Assembly: GCF_018138145.1 (NCBI RefSeq)
Contig: NZ_CP073104.1
Location: 3,534,001 to 3,598,000 of the forward strand
Length of the DNA stretch: 64,000 nucleotides
Direction of reading: 5' to 3'
Origin: Pseudomonas sp. SCA2728.1_7
Lineage (GTDB): Bacteria > Pseudomonadota > Gammaproteobacteria > Pseudomonadales > Pseudomonadaceae
Shown here: in pieces, positions 10,067 through 18,897 of the stretch
How the letters are laid out: every line of letters begins with the position of its first letter
Numbering within the stretch: the first letter of the stretch is position 1
Translations under genes and position numbers: made by a program
The notes under the pieces: generated by a model
What the model was told of the DNA's origin: nothing
What the model saw: only the letters and a program-made list of their open reading frames with translations
The model's database searches: none

Positions 10067-11553
10067 GGTGCTTGCTCCTCCAACAACTGACGAATGGCTG
10101 GAATCAGATCACTGGCCGCCAGCCCACGGCCGAATTTTCCTTGTTGCCTACCGGCATTGGCGTGCAGCCAGACGGCCAGGCAGGCGGCATCGAAGGCGTC
10201 CATGCCTTGCGCCAGCAGCGCACCGATCAAACCGGCCAGCACATCACCCAACCCGGCTGTGGCCATGGCGGGATGACCTTGATGACACAGCGCCAGGCGT
10301 CCATCGGTATGCGCGATCAGGCTGCCGGCGCCTTTCAATACCACAACCGCTGTATATTTTTTGCTCAATGCCAGCGCCGCCGCCGGACGATCCGCCTGCA
10401 CTTGTGCGGTGCTGATTCCCAGCAAACGCGCGGCTTCGCCCGGATGCGGGGTGATCACGCAATCCTTGGGCAACTCAACGAAACCGCTGGCCAGCAGGTT
10501 CAGCGCATCGGCGTCCCACACTTGCGGCAATGCTGCGTTGGCGGCCGCCGACAACAGTGCGCGGCCCCAACTGGCCTGCCCCAGTCCCGGGCCGACCACC
10601 AGCACAGAAACCTTCTCCAGCAAACCCATCAACTGATTGGCAGAAGACACGCCGAGCGCCATGGCTTCCGGCACTCGACTCAGCGCTGCGGGGATATGTT
10701 CAGGACGGGTCGCCAGCGACACCATGCCCGAGCCAGTGCGCAGGGCCGTTTCCGTGCTGAGCAAAATCGCTCCGCCAAACCCGTGATCGCCGCCGATCAG
10801 CAACACATGGCCGAAACGGCCCTTGTGCGAAGTCGGTGCGCGCGCCGCCAGCCTCGGAAGATTAGCCGTGTTGAGCCGTTGGGCGATGACAGGAATGTCA
10901 CGATAGATGTCGGCGCTGGCGTGCAAATCGTTAAATACCAATTGGCCGACATGATCCGCCGCGTCGCCGGTGAACAGGCCGATTTTCAGCCCGATAAAGG
11001 TCACCGTAAGATCAGCCTGCACAGCGGCGCCCAGAACATGCCCGGAGTCGGCGCTCAGACCTGAAGGGATATCAACGGCTATCACCGGCAAACCGCTGGC
11101 GTTGATTGCTTTGATCGCCGACACGTAAGGCTCGCGCACATCCCCGCTCAGACCCGTGCCGAGCAATGCATCGAGAATGACCCCGCGCAATTCGCGTTCA
11201 GCCTGCCAGCCCTGCACCGCAACACCTTCAGCCAATGCCTCGGCATGGGCCAGCGCGGCATCGCCTTGCAAACGCTGCGGATCGCCGACCGCCAACACCC
11301 GCACCCGCCAACCGGCTCGCTGCGCCATGGTTGCGACCAGATAACCGTCACCGGCGTTGTTGCCATGCCCGGCCAGCACCGTCAGTTCAGTCGCCGAAGG
11401 CCATTGCCGAACCAGCGCGCGCCACGTCGCATGCGCGGCGCGCTGCATCAATTCGAAGCCCGGCGTACCGGCGGCAATCAGCCGTGCATCGAGTTCGCGC
11501 ACCTGTGCGGCGCCATACAGCGCGTCGGGTAATTGATCTTTCGTGTGCGGCAT
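10054..11553 (-). CDS. nnr: Bifunctional NAD(P)H-hydrate epimerase / ADP-dependent NAD(P)H-hydrate dehydratase
   Basis: Nnr repairs hydrated NAD(P)H: the N-terminal YjeF epimerase interconverts R/S-NADHX and the C-terminal kinase-like dehydratase restores NADH using ADP. The 499-residue protein starts MPHTKDQLPDALYGAAQVRE; GHGNNAGDGYLVA marks the epimerase, while ITPHPGEAARL and ATAGLGDVLAG mark the dehydratase. The frame stays open far upstream across queG, but that extension is antisense noise. ATG at 11553 matches the family and has a TATAAT box 28 bp upstream. Confidence 0.95.
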   Translation of the reverse strand: MPHTKDQLPDALYGAAQVRELDARLIAAGTPGFELMQRAAHATWRALVRQWPSATELTVLAGHGNNAGDGYLVATMAQRAGWRVRVLAVGDPQRLQGDAALAHAEALAEGVAVQGWQAERELRGVILDALLGTGLSGDVREPYVSAIKAINASGLPVIAVDIPSGLSADSGHVLGAAVQADLTVTFIGLKIGLFTGDAADHVGQLVFNDLHASADIYRDIPVIAQRLNTANLPRLAARAPTSHKGRFGHVLLIGGDHGFGGAILLSTETALRTGSGMVSLATRPEHIPAALSRVPEAMALGVSSANQLMGLLEKVSVLVVGPGLGQASWGRALLSAAANAALPQVWDADALNLLASGFVELPKDCVITPHPGEAARLLGISTAQVQADRPAAALALSKKYTAVVVLKGAGSLIAHTDGRLALCHQGHPAMATAGLGDVLAGLIGALLAQGMDAFDAACLAVWLHANAGRQQGKFGRGLAASDLIPAIRQLLEEQAPCLK

Positions 11554-11581
11554 GCGTCTTCGGGCTCCGATGTCTGGCAGA

Positions 11582-11587
11582 ATTATA
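11582..11587 (-). promoter_or_regulatory. Candidate -10 box for nnr in the nnr/queG divergent region
   Basis: The minus strand reads GCGTATAATTCTG, a perfect TATAAT, 28 nt before the nnr ATG. No good -35 is visible 16-18 bp upstream. The same A/T patch could also serve queG on the other strand, since only 63 bp separate the two starts. Confidence 0.45.
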
Positions 11588-11616
11588 CGCACCTCAGCTC
11601 CGGTTTCTCTCGCCTC

Positions 11617-12690
11617 ATGTCCGCCATCACCACAGACCTGCCCGCCCTCGCCCAATCGATCAAGGATTGGGGCCGCGAGCTGGGCTTCCAGCAAGTCGGC
11701 ATCAGTGGCCTGGATCTGGCCGAGCATGAGCAGCACCTGGAGCGCTGGCTCGAGGCCGGCTACCACGGCGAAATGGACTACATGGGCGCCCATGGCAGCA
11801 AACGCTCGCACCCCGAAGAGCTGGTGCCGGGCACGTTGCGCGTGGTTTCGCTGCGCATGGACTACCTGCCCGGCGACACACAAATGGCGCAAATGCTCGC
11901 GCAACCGGAAAAAGCCTACGTGTCGCGTTATGCCTTGGGCCGCGATTACCACAAATTGATCCGTAAACGTGTGCAGCAATTGGCTGACAAGATTCAGGCG
12001 CAGATCGGACCGTTCGGTTTCCGTGCGTTTGTCGACAGCGCCCCGGTGCTGGAAAAAGCCATCGCCGAACAGGCCGGGCTGGGCTGGATCGGTAAAAACA
12101 CTCTGGTACTGAATCGCAAGGCTGGCAGTTATTTCTTTCTCAGCGAACTGTTCGTCGACCTGCCGTTGCCGGTGGATGAGCCGCACAGCACTGAACATTG
12201 CGGCCGCTGCACCGCGTGCCTGGACATTTGCCCGACTAACGCCTTCGTCGGCCCGTATGTGCTGGACGCGCGGCGCTGCATTTCCTATCTGACCATTGAA
12301 CTGAAAAGCGCCATTCCCGAGGATTTGCGACCGCTGATCGGCAATCGCGTGTTCGGCTGTGATGACTGTCAGATTTGCTGTCCGTGGAACCGTTTCGCCA
12401 AGCCTTCCGGGGAAAGCGATTTCAAGCCACGGCACAATCTCGACAATGCCGAATTGGCTGAGCTGTTTTTGTGGGATGAAGAGAAGTTCTTGAGCAGCAC
12501 CGAAGGTTCGCCGTTGCGGCGTGCGGGGTATGAGCGCTGGTTGAGGAATCTGGCGGTGGGGCTGGGCAATGCGCCTTCAACGATTCCGGTACTGGAAGCG
12601 TTGAAGGCGCGACGGGATTATCCGTCAGAGTTGGTTAGAGAGCATGTGGAGTGGGCGCTGGAGCGGCACTCCAGACCTTCAAACCCATAA
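11617..12690 (+). CDS. queG: Epoxyqueuosine reductase QueG
   Basis: QueG is a cobalamin- and Fe-S-dependent enzyme catalysing the last step of queuosine synthesis at the tRNA wobble base. The 357-residue protein carries two 4Fe-4S motifs, CGRCTACLDICPTNA and CDDCQICCPWN, in its C-terminal half, and GLGWIGKNTLVLN ahead of them. ATG at 11617 gives the typical start MSAITTDLPALAQSIK; 28 upstream in-frame codons are ignored. It is divergent from nnr. The stop lies only 25 bp from the stop of the convergent RHS gene, so the accessory region was joined very close to its end. Confidence 0.95.
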   Translation: MSAITTDLPALAQSIKDWGRELGFQQVGISGLDLAEHEQHLERWLEAGYHGEMDYMGAHGSKRSHPEELVPGTLRVVSLRMDYLPGDTQMAQMLAQPEKAYVSRYALGRDYHKLIRKRVQQLADKIQAQIGPFGFRAFVDSAPVLEKAIAEQAGLGWIGKNTLVLNRKAGSYFFLSELFVDLPLPVDEPHSTEHCGRCTACLDICPTNAFVGPYVLDARRCISYLTIELKSAIPEDLRPLIGNRVFGCDDCQICCPWNRFAKPSGESDFKPRHNLDNAELAELFLWDEEKFLSSTEGSPLRRAGYERWLRNLAVGLGNAPSTIPVLEALKARRDYPSELVREHVEWALERHSRPSNP

Positions 12691-12715
12691 GCGGCAAGCA
12701 AAGTACTCAAGCCGC

Positions 12716-15700
12716 TTACACGCGTGTTGTTTTCATGCTTTTAGCATTTTTCATTATTTTGCTGGTTTCTCCTTCGTCCCAATGGCCGCCCGCCTGGATG
12801 ACTTTGCAAACTCTCGTATTACTGTCCTCTAGAAGGTAAATACGTTCACCTCGTCCTTTCTTGAACGCAGTCAAAACATGCGTTAGTTTTCTTCCATCGC
12901 CGGCTGGTCCGAATTCCTCGTACATCAACCTGGAGTCCAAGGCTGCCTGGCGGGGGGACTTATTGCTGTTCACAAGGCCGTAGAAGCCTTCAGCCTTATT
13001 CGCATTTCCTACATGCAAGAAGTTGTCTGGCTCGACCCACTGCAATTGCCAAGGCTCTTGTGCCACATCCTCCACGGGCGCATTGGTTTTTTTGGCCGCA
13101 GCCTTGGCACCTTTTCCAGGCTTCTTGAAATGTTTTGCCGCTTTGGCTGTGTCCTTGCCGTCGGGACTAAGACCTTTGCTAAAGGCTGAAGCCATCTTCC
13201 TGCCAGCATTCACAGCAGCTTTTGCACCCGCCGCCAAACCTGCACCGAGTGACGCCAGCCCAAGACCGAAGCTGATCCAGCCCAATATCTCGCCTGCTTG
13301 AGAACCCGGTGCAAGCCCGTCGACCACTTCGCTGGCAATACCTGCCAAGCCTGAAGTCACTGCCAGTCCCAACGCAGCCGCTGCCCATGGCGTCGCCGCG
13401 CCCATCGTCAGCACGCTGGCGACAACCCCGAGGATACTGAGCCCGATGCCCAGGATCGATTGCCAAGAGATATGCCCGGTCGGGTCGACACGATTGACAG
13501 GGTCGCCCAGGCAATAACTGTAGGCATTCAATCCACCCGCGCCAAACGGACTCATGCTGTCGGGGGCGAGGAATCGCATCAATGTCGGGCTATAGGCTCT
13601 GTAACCGTTACCCAGCAGATACAACCCGGTCACCGGATCCAACTGCTCGCCGTTGAATCCCGCGAGGCTGAACAGGCCACCTTCGGCAGGACGATGCCCG
13701 TAAGGGCTGTAGGCGCAATCGGTGAGCTGTTCCTTGCCCAGCGTTGCCAGCACGCTTTGCTGCTGATCGGTACCAAACAACTGCGCGCCGGCGTTCAAAC
13801 CGAGTTGCTGTTGCCCCACAAGCGCGCCACCGTGACGCACGACACTGGATGAATTCTCACCACTCACCTCATTGGCGACCCGGCCTGCATAGTAGTAACG
13901 CTGCGCAGTCACCTTTCCGGGTTGCGACAGTTCAACCAGATCGTCGAAGCCGTCGTAATGGTAGCCACGAATGACGGATCCGCCTGCGCCGGATAATTGC
14001 TCAAGACGTCCGAACGCGTCATAGGCCAGAGTTCGCGCCTGATCGTCCTTGATCATCCTGCCGTTGGCGTCGTACTCCAGCGTCACTGCCGGTGGATAGT
14101 CGACATGGGAATGTTTGACAGCGCTGAGCTGGGCAGGATCGGGATTGTCATAACTGAAGGTGGTCAGATTCACGCCCAGCGGGAACTTGGTCTGCACGGT
14201 CAGAATGTTGTCCAGCGCATCGAAGGTGAACGTCTGCTGGACAATTTCCTTGCCATACGGATCGCGGGGCTTTTGGATGCCGGCACAGTCGTACTGGATC
14301 AGACGCCCACGCACATCGTAGGTGAATTGTTCATCGCGCAACAGTTGCGTGCCCCGCCTGGAGACTTTCTGCGCCAGTTTGCCAGCGAGGGTGTAAGTCG
14401 ATTCCAGCGTCTGGTCAGGCTGCCCCTGAATCTCGAATGTACGACGGGTTTCACGACCGATATCGTCATAGGCAAACCGGGTGATCATCTGCCGCTTGAT
14501 CGACGTTTCTGCGGTTTTCGTCCAGTCCAGCATCCCCGTCTGGATGTTGTAGTGGAACTCGGTTTTCAGCGTGCCCTGTGAGGTGGATAGCAGGCGGCCA
14601 TGCTGATCGTATTCGGATCTGCTTTCGGCTCCGAGCACATCGACATGGGTGACCGGTCGCCCCTGCAGGGACCAGGTACTGAATGTTGCTTTCGTGATAG
14701 CGCCGAAGGTCGTCCTTTCGGATTTGAGGCGCCCGGAGGGGTAGTAGGTGAAATTGCGCTCCCTGCCGTTTTCGGTACAGGTCAGGGGATTGCCACTGAC
14801 GGGGTTGTAAGTCATGGTCGTGAGCAATGCACCGGCCTTGCGCTCCGTCAGTAACCCGCCCAGCTCGCGCAAATAAGTGAATTCGGTTTTTTTGCCATCA
14901 GCACTCTTGTACCACTGCGGCTGAGTGAACCCCGCTTCATAACCCGCCTCGGACTTTCGTCCGCCCACGGTACTTTGTATCAAACGCCCCAAACCATCAT
15001 AAGTTTGCTGCCCCAACACTTTGTCACCGACCTTGATGCCGATCGGTAGACCTTCATCGCTATGCTCGGCGTAGTCGGTCACGACCACACTGGTGTCGGG
15101 CAGGACAGTGCGGATCATCCGGTCGAAAACGTCGTATTCATATCGAGTGATATTGCCGACAGGATCTGTCGCGCTGGTTGTGCGCCCGTACCCGTCATAG
15201 GTGTAAACGCTTTTGCCGAGACTCTTGTTGTTCAGATTGAAGCTCTCGACACTGAGCGGTTTACCGAAATCATTGACGAGAGTGAGTGTCTTGCCCATCC
15301 CCTGGAACCAATGGGTTTGCTGGCGAAGGACCGGATCCGTCTCGCTGTATTCGATACGCCCATCGGCATGCAACGTCTTGCTGACTTGGCCCCAGGAATC
15401 GAATTCGTAGCGGGTGCTGACCGGATAAGGCTTGCCATCACGCCAATCGGTCAGCGTCACTTCCACCGTGTGACCGACCGAATCATGCAGGGCAGAATAA
15501 AGCGTACGAGTCGGGATGAGCCCGTCCTCGGCTGGATGGTCGCAGTCCTTTTCCTGAACGGTGATTACCCGCTCCAGGCCGTCATAGCTCACTTTCTGCT
15601 CACCGCCGGAGGGATCCATGGTCACCATTGTTGCCGGCCGCTGTTTGCTGGCGGCCAGATAAGCCCACCGGGTAGCGGCCGCATAAGGGGTGCCGGAAGC

Positions 15701-17488
15701 GACCGTTTTGCGCACTGGCCGGCCGATCGCATCGTACTCATGCTCGATGTGCTCGCCATCGACACCGACCTCTGACACCGGTAATCCGGTTAGCGTCGAA
15801 AGCACTTTCTCAGTGGTCTGCAGCGCGCCGTCAAATCCGCGTGTACTGGATTTGACCCGCAACCTGTCACCCTCAAGTTCATAGGAAAACTCGGTAGAGG
15901 TTTTTTTATCATTGAGAATGATACTTTGCTGTTTCGTGGCCCCGTGCTTGAGTGGGTCCTTGGGCGTATTCAGGTAACTGCGTTCGGTTCTCGAGCGCAA
16001 AACCTCAACACCTTCCACAACTTCGTAAAAACGCTCCTCAACCGGTAACACAGATGCCAGTTCCGTACCTTCCAATGCGGTATGTAGCGCATAGTCGTAA
16101 TACGTGACAGTCGAAGCACCACCCGCCGCGGCAGCGGTGACCGTCCTCTTTTTCGGAAACCTGGAAAAACCCAGCGGATCCTCCGGGCAACTATCGCCAC
16201 CACTTGCCGGATAAAATTCCGTCGAAGTCGTCACCCCACTTGGCTCAATATGCTTGAGCAAGTTTCCTTCGCCATCAAACTCGGTGACGGTGGTTTCCAC
16301 ACGCTGCTGTTGGGTGCGCCGATCAAGGTGAGTCACCCTATGGACTTTCGGCATACGGAACTGAGCCACCTGCTCATTGAAAGGCTTGGTGACGGAACAG
16401 TGATACTCCGTGGCGGTGGCGATCTGGGCGTCACCACAGGTTGTAACCTCAGCCACCAACAGATGGAATTTGTTGTAAGTGCGTTTAATGCGCGTATGCA
16501 CTTTGCCGCTCAATAACAACTGCTCGTCCGAGGTGTAGACGTAGTTGCCGGGTGCCAGATAGAGCGGATCCAGGTCATTATCCCTGGCCGGGAGCAGGCC
16601 CTGCCCAAGGAAGTTATGGTCGGAGTACGTGTAGGTCTTGCAGAGTCTGGGTTGACCGCGCCCAGGATAGATATCGTGAGCGATAACAAACGGCAGTGTC
16701 TGTTCCACGCCATTTACGAAGCTATGACCTTGACGCTTGTAGCGAATGATTTCCACGCCGCGCAATGGATTGACGACGCGGTGCAGATAGCTGGCCTCAT
16801 CAATGACTTCATATTCCAGTTCCCATCCTTTACCGACCGGAAGCTCGATTGCCGTCACCCGAGCGTTTTTCAAGATTAACTTGTAGTCGACGCTGGACAA
16901 GGTATCGGGACACCGGGTCAATGTAACCTGACCCGCATTGCGTGTAATTCTCAGCAAGCATCGTTTGCTGTCACGGACTTCGCTCAACCTGGGAAACTGG
17001 TTGAACAACTCGTGCTTCAAAGCGATGCTCACACCGTTCGCCGCGATTATTTTTTCCGCTACGGCGACCTGAGTGCCAGCCAGGACTTTTAGCAGTTCAC
17101 GCCGACCATCCTTGTATCGAACTTCATAACGCCCGGCCCCGGTCACCAACACCTTGGCCGTCTGCAGCTTCATTTCCTTGAACTTCAGACCGGTAGACGT
17201 CTCGACAGCCTTGTAGCGCTCACCGTTGGACAATGTCATGACTTTGCTGCGCAAGTCGTAATTTGTCAGGGTCAAAGACCAGCCAATGCCGAACCCGACA
17301 TCTGTCTGACTAAGCGGATTAAAACCCAGTGAAAGTGCAAACTCAGGGCCGTTAAGATCCGCCGAATGCAACTTTCCCAAGGAAAATGAACACGTATATA
17401 TCCCCGTACGCGGATCAACACCTCCGGAAACAAACTCACCGAAGTTAAAAGCGTTTGATTGAACAGCGGAAGACGAATTACTTTCCAT
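12716..17488 (-). CDS. RHS-repeat protein with variable C-terminal tip (putative toxin)
   Basis: This 1590-residue protein has many YD/RHS repeats forming the expected hollow shell. The N-terminus includes FVSGGVDPRTGIYT and a GFGIGWSL segment; YD repeats run from roughly residue 390 to 1260. The RHS core ends with GGLNAYSYCLGDPVNRVDPTGH at about residue 1339. After the core comes a 251-residue tip: two glycine-zipper hydrophobic stretches (~1342-1390 and ~1400-1425), a Lys/Ala-rich linker, then ~110 soluble residues of unknown type. No signal peptide or PAAR motif is seen, so it resembles orphan RHS or TccC-like proteins. AAAGGAG precedes the ATG by 10 nt. P1 lies 82 bp upstream on the same strand, probably in one operon. 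No immunity-like gene follows. Confidence 0.88.
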   Translation of the reverse strand: MESNSSSAVQSNAFNFGEFVSGGVDPRTGIYTCSFSLGKLHSADLNGPEFALSLGFNPLSQTDVGFGIGWSLTLTNYDLRSKVMTLSNGERYKAVETSTGLKFKEMKLQTAKVLVTGAGRYEVRYKDGRRELLKVLAGTQVAVAEKIIAANGVSIALKHELFNQFPRLSEVRDSKRCLLRITRNAGQVTLTRCPDTLSSVDYKLILKNARVTAIELPVGKGWELEYEVIDEASYLHRVVNPLRGVEIIRYKRQGHSFVNGVEQTLPFVIAHDIYPGRGQPRLCKTYTYSDHNFLGQGLLPARDNDLDPLYLAPGNYVYTSDEQLLLSGKVHTRIKRTYNKFHLLVAEVTTCGDAQIATATEYHCSVTKPFNEQVAQFRMPKVHRVTHLDRRTQQQRVETTVTEFDGEGNLLKHIEPSGVTTSTEFYPASGGDSCPEDPLGFSRFPKKRTVTAAAAGGASTVTYYDYALHTALEGTELASVLPVEERFYEVVEGVEVLRSRTERSYLNTPKDPLKHGATKQQSIILNDKKTSTEFSYELEGDRLRVKSSTRGFDGALQTTEKVLSTLTGLPVSEVGVDGEHIEHEYDAIGRPVRKTVASGTPYAAATRWAYLAASKQRPATMVTMDPSGGEQKVSYDGLERVITVQEKDCDHPAEDGLIPTRTLYSALHDSVGHTVEVTLTDWRDGKPYPVSTRYEFDSWGQVSKTLHADGRIEYSETDPVLRQQTHWFQGMGKTLTLVNDFGKPLSVESFNLNNKSLGKSVYTYDGYGRTTSATDPVGNITRYEYDVFDRMIRTVLPDTSVVVTDYAEHSDEGLPIGIKVGDKVLGQQTYDGLGRLIQSTVGGRKSEAGYEAGFTQPQWYKSADGKKTEFTYLRELGGLLTERKAGALLTTMTYNPVSGNPLTCTENGRERNFTYYPSGRLKSERTTFGAITKATFSTWSLQGRPVTHVDVLGAESRSEYDQHGRLLSTSQGTLKTEFHYNIQTGMLDWTKTAETSIKRQMITRFAYDDIGRETRRTFEIQGQPDQTLESTYTLAGKLAQKVSRRGTQLLRDEQFTYDVRGRLIQYDCAGIQKPRDPYGKEIVQQTFTFDALDNILTVQTKFPLGVNLTTFSYDNPDPAQLSAVKHSHVDYPPAVTLEYDANGRMIKDDQARTLAYDAFGRLEQLSGAGGSVIRGYHYDGFDDLVELSQPGKVTAQRYYYAGRVANEVSGENSSSVVRHGGALVGQQQLGLNAGAQLFGTDQQQSVLATLGKEQLTDCAYSPYGHRPAEGGLFSLAGFNGEQLDPVTGLYLLGNGYRAYSPTLMRFLAPDSMSPFGAGGLNAYSYCLGDPVNRVDPTGHISWQSILGIGLSILGVVASVLTMGAATPWAAAALGLAVTSGLAGIASEVVDGLAPGSQAGEILGWISFGLGLASLGAGLAAGAKAAVNAGRKMASAFSKGLSPDGKDTAKAAKHFKKPGKGAKAAAKKTNAPVEDVAQEPWQLQWVEPDNFLHVGNANKAEGFYGLVNSNKSPRQAALDSRLMYEEFGPAGDGRKLTHVLTAFKKGRGERIYLLEDSNTRVCKVIQAGGHWDEGETSKIMKNAKSMKTTRV

Positions 17489-17570
17489 AGAAAAAAATCT
17501 CCTTTATTCCAGATATAGACAAGAGCAGGTCAAGTCGGCCTGCGAAAATTCGCCGGCCACAGAAATACAA

Positions 17571-18557
17571 TCAGGCAAATTGTTTTGTAGCCCGTTTCGA
17601 CTCACCCAGAATAAAAGTTCGCGTCTCTTTATCACCATCAATACCAAGCCAGTGCTCCGTACCGAACTCATCAATAACAGCGAGTTCGAACGCACCTTCG
17701 TTTGCCGGCTTTTCCTCTGTTTGGATAGTAATGCGTTGCAATAGTGTCAACACCCCCGGCACATCGTTAATCGGGAAAGTGATATAACCGAGATTCGTTT
17801 TGACCGAGGCCGATCGCCCATAGATCGGCGCCAGATAGCCATAAAAACTTCTGCCACCGCCACTGTAGAGGTTTATCGTGCCTGACGAGTACACCATTAC
17901 CGCATCTTCAGCATCATAGGGGTTAAGCTTTATATCCTTGCTGTACCAGTCAAGCAGGTGAATCTGACGACCATCAGCGTGCAGACCAAGATGAAAGTAT
18001 TGAATTCGCTCTTCGTATACTCTTTCGGTGAGCGCACCGTACTTATGAAGAGAAAAACTGTTCTGATTATATTTTTTCGGCGGAATCGCCTCCAGCGTAA
18101 CACTGCTGTCGAAACCAATTCCGTTGCTTCGCAATATGACGCCGTCCATGGAAATCTCAGCGGCAACTTCCATGATTCCAGGCCTGGAAGCCGCAACCCA
18201 GAATTGAAAAATCTGTACCGGATCAGAATCCTCGCTTATCCGGTTATGCGTGGTACGCGGGACTTCTGACAGCCGCGTTGCCCCACCCGACATTTCGTGA
18301 GCATAACGATTCTCCTGAAGCGATACACTCCAGTCTCCCTCCAGAGGCCGCGCGCCGTTATAGGCGATCAAACGCAGTGACTGCAACGCAGGATGTCCAT
18401 GCAGTGATGCACCGTCGCCATTGTTATCGATCCCGTGCAGGAGCACTAAAACACGCACCTGCATACGCCCGTTGGCATAAAGTACTTTATGCTGGCCAGA
18501 CCTTGTGGCATCGAGTTTCACCTCGATGCGGGAAATACCAATTTGATCATCAAACAT
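17571..18557 (-). CDS. Unknown protein P1 of the three-member paralogous family next to RHS/LRR toxin genes
   Basis: I do not recognise this 328-residue protein. It is homologous to the products at 21515-22546 and 23582-24601. Shared blocks are LYANGRMQVRV (from residue 26), SLRLIAYN, FQFWVAAS, LRSNG, DSSVTLEAIPPKKY, HLGLHADGRQIHLLDW and, near the end, VIDEFGTEHWLGI. The pattern of short alternating hydrophobic segments suggests beta-sandwich domains; no signal peptide, membrane segment or enzyme motif is visible. It is the most diverged of the three and lacks their ~13-residue N-terminal extension. It is 82 bp upstream of the RHS gene, so a helper or carrier role for that protein is an inference from position only. 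Confidence 0.75.
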   Translation of the reverse strand: MFDDQIGISRIEVKLDATRSGQHKVLYANGRMQVRVLVLLHGIDNNGDGASLHGHPALQSLRLIAYNGARPLEGDWSVSLQENRYAHEMSGGATRLSEVPRTTHNRISEDSDPVQIFQFWVAASRPGIMEVAAEISMDGVILRSNGIGFDSSVTLEAIPPKKYNQNSFSLHKYGALTERVYEERIQYFHLGLHADGRQIHLLDWYSKDIKLNPYDAEDAVMVYSSGTINLYSGGGRSFYGYLAPIYGRSASVKTNLGYITFPINDVPGVLTLLQRITIQTEEKPANEGAFELAVIDEFGTEHWLGIDGDKETRTFILGESKRATKQFA

Positions 18558-18897
18558 TTAAAAGCACCTTGCTGATTAATAGATTTCGCCCTTTTAGGAC
18601 TCAGCAAAGTATTGAAGATCGATTTAAATAAAAACAGCAGCGACATTAGACAAATTGTGAGGGTGTAATATTTCAACACCCCCTCCAGCATCTCACACAA
18701 ATATTAATATATTCAAAAATCGCCAACTTCATGATACGCAAACCAACAACACTCTTCTCGCCCCATTGATTCCAGCACTCAACTATCGCTCTCCCCTTTT
18801 GACCTACGTTTCAGAGAATCAAAAGGGGAGCCGCCGAGCAGTATATTCATGTCAGGTCATGTGAGAAAAACAAAGAGACTGTTACTTCCATCAACAT
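18558..18897. other. A/T-rich intergenic region between the LRR toxin gene and P1
   Basis: This 340-bp stretch has no plausible gene. It contains a small hairpin (GAGGGTGT/ACACCCCCTC, near 18659-18685), the perfect 12-bp inverted repeat at 18791-18830, and A/T-rich sequence before P1 that probably carries its promoter. Confidence 0.5.
18791..18830. terminator. Stem-loop after the LRR toxin gene
   Basis: CTCCCCTTTTGA (18791-18802) and TCAAAAGGGGAG (18819-18830) are perfect 12-bp inverted arms around a 16-nt loop, about 70 bp beyond the stop at 18898 on the minus strand. There is no T run directly after it, so it may act as a weak terminator or as an mRNA 3'-end stabiliser. Confidence 0.5.

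Noticed and set aside
11554..12435. N-terminal extension of nnr by nearly 300 codons
   Set aside because: It is antisense to queG, has no family match, and the normal Nnr start at 11553 has a TATAAT box close by.
12691..12715. Immunity gene for the RHS protein
   Set aside because: Only 25 bp remain between the RHS stop and the queG stop; no open frame fits.
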